From Clostridia bacterium (GTDB taxonomy: Bacteria > Bacillota > Clostridia > Oscillospirales > Acutalibacteraceae), in assembly GCA_017450005.1 (NCBI GenBank), contig JAFSYM010000104.1, forward strand, positions 1 to 64,000: 64,000 nucleotides of DNA, read 5' to 3'. The first letter of the stretch is position 1, and every line of letters begins with the position of its first letter. The translations under genes and the position numbers were made by a program. Positions 62,501 to 64,000 of the stretch are shown here, one piece after another. Under the pieces are notes generated by a model. That model had not been told where the DNA came from. It worked only from the letters and a program-made list of their open reading frames with translations, and did not search any database.

Positions 62501-64000
62501 GGGATGATGGCTCTGTCGTAACCGTCGCCGCCGACGATGTGGACACCGTCAAGCACGACCAGGTCTTCTTCCGTAAGAAGTACGCGGAAGATCGGGATCA
62601 GCGGGGTCAGCAGGTCTGCCAGGAAGGCAGTAAGCTTCTCATAGGTGTTGATGCCGAAGGAATCGGTATCTCTGCCGCCGAAGTCGGTCACTTCATACGC
62701 GAAGACATATTCCATCTCATAGATCGGCTGGTCTTCTTCGTCGTAACCGGTGACGATCTTGTTGCCGCCTTCGTCAAGCTTTTCGGTCTGCTTGGCCTTG
62801 CCTTCGCTCAGCTCAATGCGATAGCCCTGATAGCCGGACTCGGTCAGATAGCAGGTATCCGGGGTCTCTTTCTGGGCGCCTTCGCTCGTTACGCCGTAGA
62901 CGTAAGTCACGTCGCCTTCGGAGACGAGGACGTTGACGAGCACCTGCTCCTCCAGAATGACGGAGGAATCTTCCGGATCGGCCATCGTGTTGATGTCATA
63001 GACCATGATGGTATCGCCGCTGATCACAGCGCGCTTGACCGGTTTTTCGTCTGTGGCGTTGTTATAGATATTGATGGTGTTGCCCTGACGGACAGAGGTC
63101 TGACCGTCGCTCAGCAGCGACCATCTGGCCTTTGTCTTGAAGGAGTTGTAGGCGTCGGCCCAGGTCTTGCAGCCTTCAAAGAACTCTGCAAACGCCGGGG
63201 AGACGGACTTGAAGTAGGACAGTCTGAGATCCAGGCCGCGGATGATGCCGGGCAGCATGTCAAGCACGGTGCCGATGGTATCGTTGCCGCCGAGGACATT
63301 CACAAGGGTGATGATCAGCGAGGTGATCACGCCGTTGGTCTTTTCGCCGTCCTTGGTCTGATCCTGCAGAAGCTGGACCAGCAGGTTCTTCACGATTTCG
63401 CTGGTGTCTTCGCCGGTGAAGTCCAGATCGCTCAGCGCGGACAGGTTCAGCACACTGCCGAGCAGCGGAACGATGGCGCCGATGAGGTCGTCAAGGTTGC
63501 CGGGCAGCGCTTCAAGCTGTGCCTTGTTGATGTCGTTGCCTTCGTAATCGAATTCGCCGACATAGTCCAGATCGTATTCCGTGCGCACGGTCTTCGGCGC
63601 ATACTGAATGTCATACCAGCTCAGCAGGTCGATCAGCAGGCGCAGCACAGGCTCGGCGTCGGTGAAGATGGATTCGATGAGGACCGCCAGCAGGAAGTCG
63701 GTGTTGCTGCCGTCAAATTCGGCGCCGTATTCCTTGTCAAGGCCGAGGTTCTCATAGTCGATGTTCAGCAGATCCACTGCGAAGGAGCGGATGCCGTTGT
63801 TGAAGATCAGGATGTTGAGGATACGCAGCAGGACGCTCTCGCGGTCAACCGCGTAGTTCTCTTCCTCCTGCACCTGATAACGGGTGATGGTGCGGGACGC
63901 CACATCAACAACCGATTTCGGTGTTCTGTTCTGCGCGTCGTTGTTATACAGCCATGCGCAGGACGCGATGTCTTCGAACAGCGTGTTCGGAATGATGGAG
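44590..64000 (-). CDS. Giant repetitive secreted/surface protein, N terminus outside window
   Basis: An open frame of at least 6469 residues; it stays open to base 64000, so signal peptide and start are not seen. I do not recognise a family. At least nine large units of roughly 480-960 residues each contain a G-x-GY-x-x-AIIPL-x-E-x-LG motif (near nt 62510, 59610, 56780, 54740, 52560, 50660, 49080, 47240, 45810), a following helical LSFFIANNG...NLLAPV segment and hydrophobic helix-rich stretches. Between units lie beta-like, Asp/Gly-rich linkers of the DEDGNxVY and Y-x-YATYELDADG type. The C terminus is a Pro/Thr-rich stalk (PTSPTSPTTPTSPTNP) and the amphipathic tail NFFQRLIKAIREFFQRLF. No LPXTG. 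The stalk and tail indicate a surface location; adhesion or a scaffold is the likely role. Confidence 0.85.
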   Translation of the reverse strand, partial: SIIPNTLFEDIASCAWLYNNDAQNRTPKSVVDVASRTITRYQVQEEENYAVDRESVLLRILNILIFNNGIRSFAVDLLNIDYENLGLDKEYGAEFDGSNTDFLLAVLIESIFTDAEPVLRLLIDLLSWYDIQYAPKTVRTEYDLDYVGEFDYEGNDINKAQLEALPGNLDDLIGAIVPLLGSVLNLSALSDLDFTGEDTSEIVKNLLVQLLQDQTKDGEKTNGVITSLIITLVNVLGGNDTIGTVLDMLPGIIRGLDLRLSYFKSVSPAFAEFFEGCKTWADAYNSFKTKARWSLLSDGQTSVRQGNTINIYNNATDEKPVKRAVISGDTIMVYDINTMADPEDSSVILEEQVLVNVLVSEGDVTYVYGVTSEGAQKETPDTCYLTESGYQGYRIELSEGKAKQTEKLDEGGNKIVTGYDEEDQPIYEMEYVFAYEVTDFGGRDTDSFGINTYEKLTAFLADLLTPLIPIFRVLLTEEDLVVLDGVHIVGGDGYDRAIIPLFEMFGIPNILSKKDFMELVSAASYTATAEEIAKAKTDFGYADDADAEAAVVRKKADNAFAQQIVTYIDAAITKLSNAPITTIVDLLPQLIFFIYSNGLEQAINQLLAPLVSLVDLVNDITGAEVTIERAGGTNADGEKVFSALPIYKFLVNLIEGDDPENSTIVKLFGGKEKLDAVETFYDLTHLILSCDGLQTIIAGLLEENNINSLGTYTIVNGDETITKEIVPETLFRSILELTSQIVDVQTVRLFGSSDEGGRFPNTPRTVKGVLANRADTLVRVIGDVLLGGDLVPSIIENATGSPLEGILATIIGNITGENRYNVLKVLLAYFNDYNVKPMSLEYLSFDKIDYPYETYTENTTLSSRKLRRAIRKLDKTLVNLVPELLEIISENLDEDSTFRILINNIYRKGQSLEDFVDELLEQYAFKDDVINTIVGALIGMLGLDAADTFETIMPYLDMLVGIDLTPAGYAAAAGENNVFTDFLNEAMDAALAKDPEKDKIDENGDIVYQTDDDGNFILAEDGQKIPVRVPRTYKDIKWSEIASLYKQNVYVYKTYRFEYVTEKDAEGNEILDEDGNATFVKDENGNRIVQLDKNGDPVYALSSTGNRIPVTDENGRVVYHEYTAMDAATLATKQAEVEMEGVTITVDLLPAIRQEYVVPATEAGKEPTVNTIYAPAEQTTYTEVQDLELVQYELRQVSHYTYTVPSEDSETVYSYYTSDPTEKSTLQAKIDGVTRDLTLVEETVPQQRAGITDFNDETHFVYSTYEYALDANGDIQLDENGNPVYALDGENNKIAAKDSNGNVIYRDYYTHDATEIANKTATVKIGRFNAEVNLIPVIAYTYTKDGATKTVYQPEGTSTITVDGTDYTLTAVSPTEVDHRVIARAKDWGIDSITGASNYERTDAKADRFVEILWGVFSPLEFVLNFLLRGEEGDDIELLKGDGAEKGILSVKGNNGYKTAIYELLRVLSLDASTLVTPEEYNSASARGTKTTLTAITDPVLDLLHNICTKPLETVLSILAKLSYFVANDGLEAVITSLISPALALLDIADPIVGDVVNDLLSGLINDYLSDYMPEDAGTTDEEGKKHYTLKDLLGIAGDDGSNIVTIVNGLLSRLIINLNEDATAKKYVYRYVVGQDEQGHDIYAEYYSRKSNETTFTVPNEVEGYGGETFDLEPLYVYRYETLRTDRNGDPIPTYVLDEEGHEVLDENNEPVIAKDDNGNVIYEVATDAEGTPIYAEHYDVEGATTFTETLGETEVTYQLTPLYQYVYYYDMLGNGDDVSLLTFFDPDPDLQEYTLGGKTYRISDYNLENRGLARYRAVEKLVVGRVFNLLKPSFFSDYAQHAVIINEQTASSKVYFWYHDIVKDENDNVISDTLTKINSKDYRAGTHGPIEANMTKYVVTNFTADIADSLTYLLETVASERLLKVIDEELLGNLMEDGSTAKELVGGILTSLIENDFSELALADIISSLFENYTISYLDLSGRLIDTDHSAYDNLEPAENKAQVATLSTKLDNVIKEALPVLPGLLSEFMDVDTSKTNADGSMNIMGTIMSILTSHKDDTDKSHILRDIIYDMLDELLFNDQMMSTILSLLPQVLGNLDSVLGYVKLTGFNLVYDEYLENLKETAGADSGAYKGLKELAGDSTSWEEILELLREYVYKYVTGQDEFGNNIYGTYVSNEANETVYVDEEGNEYPLVKMIAYRYRELNTDSDGNAIPGSYKENRRGEPVYGTYYDIPGVTTYTTRVGNTTVTYDLEALHRYTYTINRGRSNAKKVSVMLPAGETHITVGTNEDNMKIYRLTDQGEVRAEEIRVKLINWGIDEAENHRDAFIKVLSDLLAPLTDILRAVLQGKYLTLVARPDRDANGKIVKDDFGKPVYTYVKVEDDPGQSGEELKNGYIEIMGSNGYSEALVPLFEALGLRAGDGEGDLMSHEAFANLETIEDILGYLMNLLYAIIGNLADGPFTFLGENLASLLYFVANDGAYKLVESAIAFVNGLLDLVRPVFDFELPLDMLKLNDTVEQVLDEDGNPKIGSDGKVETTTTQGLLSMINGFLPLKTDENGEYTDEPILTLTLDMLFSLIGKIGDYEVLDTVRTTANTYLVDALGNKVLRDGVQLEEGKIDTIVGKPEYLLTGLLDFIISTPSITDLIESILPDSMKETIMGLLDSTNKQETINGIVNVLLTLFNKYVVSYLAIQDPEEGLELKKEAINYSGTTGDPRKDRTVTKPETENALKIVDELITPVLSIFGMDSLYNIINGFLFDNDTLSGLIGTAIGALASIDPGTLSSIDAILNVLKSLDIIDLQLTPNGYCDALKDEYGTFKTFLEEAIEYGVHQKDENGKLIKDGEGQLILDYKLDEEGEKIPVYVYDDDNNKDYSYILDGEGHKIPVYETDENGDYILVDEETRINVTQEDKDNGYVLTESGEKVPVYQINYELKSNADATWSDVKAYLESYDKYVYTYTHYTLQYDQTLQKDQVVELEEEYYDETAGLRTIEEGGQTLKVTPVMKEEDGKSVQTTKNFYNWGVDDNDSLISLVCELISPLNVLFELVLAGGVKDFDADAEDPVYGKSISAFKEINIMGGSGYDYAIIPLFEALGLKVKENPNDEDGDFLSAADYVDEIEYGMSPLEPILDTLLNSVLTEEHLDKPIEYLLSIIANLSYTISKDGLTTIISNLIAPISALIRAIEELMPVAIVIDLSALLANDSESAEEPETPAEPADPDAGEDGEDAEESADEGNSIVKFWIGDEVERNGAQVGLTIDLNAMTLQDIIEGLVAKFVDGLSFQFRFSKLAAQSALLDDNGEIIYTDSAVDETWDILLGRNGAVSTAMNRLWGKNIQGDVADTFLAITDMLLTSDNVKAILDMVGFDVNSIENATLRDILNRVIETPSRAVDALIKLLNLNYNAETSAMVFYYVGTLFYDYTTGDTDKAGTTAAIDKLDRVLNHAVPRVLHVLAQQENAASLIVELDQKFNKVDAETGKVTYGATISNLLNYVLETYAFNDNAINGILTMLVNALGSMDADTFKLISNIVKEALGIDLTPAGVAAAASGSNLENFFGEATTWSELAEKYHRYVYKYATYELDADGKAVLDEDNNPVIAEDKDGNVIYETYYDTASDKTTYTDDAGNVYTLIPQVLYKYATYKTDENGALVLEDGAPVVATDNDGNVIYADYTGEAGETVLEGKVGETDVTYTLIEVHTYTYEIPALYEDEEPTIATVNDLAGKTEYTVGEGEDAVTYPLIDKGQAVATGVHVDADWGVDAKETFAEKRDQFLDIIYEVTAILEPVLVWLFKGENLRLLIDDLQLEGAMGYDHAVVPLLRAFGVKLKTGDQLGASATANDMLKEIISGLLGLVDSLAEAPVKTLLNAVGELSFFIANNGVNQVLTNLLSPIESFVYSLGLITPEDVDALVGDFVVINDEHYGLTDLKNIAGKDGSGLVDFLNQILAGLSVTDADGNKIAVTTELSPKLFEDLARICIRITDPNKYQGIYDEGVEDPRPAEDIPENIVTDWTVDTTNVLMYLLQTVFSEEILDLVCTIANIDKTDDVGAIVMGLAGKQDEVVDLLVMLLTEYSVEYEKIDSAVHTKLVPELKEGTTATKEQIGTALAGLDTLLTTLVGFFTGGKDLEGIINGLLVENDLGNLLMNAIVPVLSGLDLDMILDYVRALTNIDLDITPQAFATDLFGSRLKEFIGDAETWKEISDRYQSNVYAYATYELDADGKIKLDEEGNKVYATDDEGNLVYKFYYGAAGEATYTETNGDVSIVYDLIPMNAYTYETVNDEGETVKNTVYLREGTTSYTDGNGNVYDELTEVYHYTYPTYAVDKQGNFLKDGEGNYLIAVDDNGNTIYGDYYGPNGETTYTVGEGENAVTYTLTNKGRAQQITMHSTFDWQIEDLDDLINLLSDFLAPLEIVFKIIFAGDQIIVIEDTKEDGTRGDDIRIYGGNGYNYAIIPLLEAFGITAEDGLKTAAQFQTDVLDNPNETSLHYILTLISGLVDDILAAPLTTLLGKLANLCFFIGSNGISTVMKNLLAPVNILIKQIDDAVPVAININLNNLGVDGAEIMEMFLGKAHPGVPAGITIDLTADKLSEFLNSFVSSIQIGDTTLELSLDLDWIKLGRFMAKVADGEEIRDGAPLEMIDTLQVYDIGTVTNPGMHNLVNYVGDVTDTFITLLDTALTIDNTESIRNLILSLLPDDLGETAKVVEDILADPDAIYNLVIALLVLLTEGYGTEIAEYIYYYLGSIDYNKDGVDNVIDSLDTVISKAAPAIIGILAESERKKPAEEQNELFINIDDQHFTTLAEIVDYLLGDMLFTQDMMGNITSAVLKILGQYITPALAAQLNTLIGIDLSVKSFLDKVNNPEFTAYIRDGLEIPTDEDGDEVWTDIAWATILENHSTTETAEDGTVETIVDPIFTIEATGDKTAQDVFMDDLYSLLTPLDSLLAFLLTGKDLKLRVDETTDLVTLKAGTGYNDAILELLYNGLGIKDMKLLDGEGHQLAIERRAANANTTGVDALRNTVSYYVLDVLLQNLKTAPFTTLLTILGNLSFFIANNEVSVFLKNLLAPALGLLKSLDGVLSMDQIDSILKSFIKIGEKSYGLTDLLEIADERGANLVDMINNILSKIQIADNDGNVYDFGVLPKTLFKDLANAAIKIDRTYTAGESLVAEQTRVSAWHVEIDDTLMGILSAFLKQDFLSSLAQSLGIEATNEDGTENMVYNILMSLNGKADAVVDILLKLFNMYLVEFKVYQQEDLVKSEGANTVITYEDGKQQALNDAIAKIDAMIPSILELVGQEGDLKSMIYGLIENADLGNLIMGALVPVLANLPADTIDMILGYVRSLTNLTDLDIAPQAFTDGFFGSKLKDFIGDAQTWSDVAENNKQYVFTYQLVEKDEDGNIAPALKDDEPVYETYYSANADQATFRDEEIGYTYTLLPMYQYSYTADGEEHIVYAREGTATYTDGDTTYDIVPVYHYTYVTVDEEDVVTTHDYFSTEAGLTATTIGEGESAEEVTLTDLGPARQTAIHFDWEIETLKDLGNLICDVAQPLNDILALILMGGTERNRFELVGIHSGSKITAFEKLNVLGGNGYNYALIPLLELLGVKTMNAETRTDKDTAVLLNQVQYEAAVEENHGNVLYPILNMLFDRVDDILGSPVDQVLSIFAHLCYMIAENNLEKIITNLVAPVNNLLEAVDKLIPLAIRIDLAELIGGGENGIKTFIGVEHSGVPAGLTIALSSTDINNLITSLLSNIEIGGSPLNINIALDWKWMATKASRDQNGDNIADTLKSQLNNKYDIYNDNSKFAGVLYNIIGDKANALITLIEAILTKENVDAILDALNVDLSDTIKDIIDNVIEDPTQILDVITTLFGDLTPYVLPVQNVKVTPTMMGADYRAYPSALTKANAGIVADRLDNVINTIMDMANVGSLKDLVANNLFTDSLISNLMNKIAGAFGGFEGAMDIILKLSGGQIDLSLAHFTDYYKSIGFTPAYAALKDATSWAEVDFTDTAWGVNDAYTFADTFAQLFLPLENVLKLLLLGSAESNDGKALELTLLDAVTLTGTDAYDSAIIPLLEALGLRADQLKSLAEFRNTVKGDHTQLLRYIFNRIALRLEEILSAPGDQLLSMLPTLAYFFGSGGLYCVAQNLLAPLFKVAIVVAKVFGYDLTSFLDLGTLLNELVHINLEIGGSPLTISIPTLDFYKLAMYGSSGSFETTTSRSKEVNAFSTPLTHKKVNDYLKNYPTGYEDRTNKTTQTRLTANKGDTLVVALTWLLHALGYQENREALAVWIGGLLGMKNSGVNTLKGLFNQLFNVATTGNLPELIVSAVLNMLGIGITVNALFKRDYDTVVSILQKIFDTMGDGADPEGAYAGIAKAFDEMSGGTWSGTVGGPSDPTDPSTPTNPIDPTSPTSPTTPTSPTNPTSPTTPTVPVQPTQPTTAPQGGSITQTTGESLNFFQRLIKAIREFFQRLFSFGR

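Overview
The window looks like a chromosomal piece of a gut-type Clostridia genome, most likely Oscillospiraceae/Ruminococcaceae. This is inferred from the mid-to-high GC coding style, strong AGGAGG-type ribosome binding sites, an AbrB/SpoVT-type fragment, BspA-like leucine-rich-repeat proteins, MBG-type and cysteine-rich secreted proteins without LPXTG signals, and Firmicute-type housekeeping genes (mnmE, trxA, a ComF-family gene, an EF-G paralogue). Both ends are cut: rtcB lacks its 5' end at base 1, and a giant reverse-strand gene runs off base 64000.

Layout. 1-3.5 kb: the end of rtcB, an AbrB-like fragment, a 44-residue gene and an MBG-type secreted protein. 3.8-6.6 kb: an EF-G-like GTPase, then a compact locus that looks like a type I toxin-antitoxin module (two convergent consensus promoters, a 21-residue hydrophobic peptide, a terminated antisense RNA). 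6.6-14.2 kb: a lipid or acyl-transfer neighbourhood (acyl carrier protein, PlsC-like acyltransferase with a zinc ribbon, amidohydrolase, two AMP-forming acyl ligases, Na+/solute symporter). 14.3-24 kb: a BspA-like protein, a 1795-residue secreted phosphodiester glycosidase/purple acid phosphatase fusion, a PI-PLC-like enzyme and thioredoxin. 24-28.5 kb: glycerate kinase, HAD phosphatase, family 2 glycosyltransferase, ComF protein and an anchored phosphoesterase. 28.8-31.6 kb: three small secreted proteins in an array with a duplication scar. 31.9-34.5 kb: an ArsR/HMA/P-type ATPase metal efflux operon. 34.7-40.2 kb: iron alcohol dehydrogenase, acyl-CoA ligase with a divergent TetR regulator, and mnmE. 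40.4-64 kb: a small secreted protein, an 858-residue cysteine-rich secreted protein, and a secreted or surface protein of at least 6469 residues.

The theme is the cell surface. At least seven secreted proteins share parts: an N-terminal signal peptide, LRR or Ig-like or cysteine-rich repeats, often a Pro/Thr-rich linker, and a short aromatic/basic amphipathic C-terminal helix that may be an uncharacterised localisation signal. Repeats that the genes do not explain include heptamer arrays containing TAG lying directly between stop codons and terminator hairpins, two copies of a ~240-bp promoter-plus-nested-stem element whose pairings covary, and a ~200-bp MITE-like element placed between convergent genes. 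The best candidates for undescribed biology are the toxin-antitoxin-like locus, the structured RNA element, the stop-adjacent heptamer arrays, the shared C-terminal tail and the giant protein.
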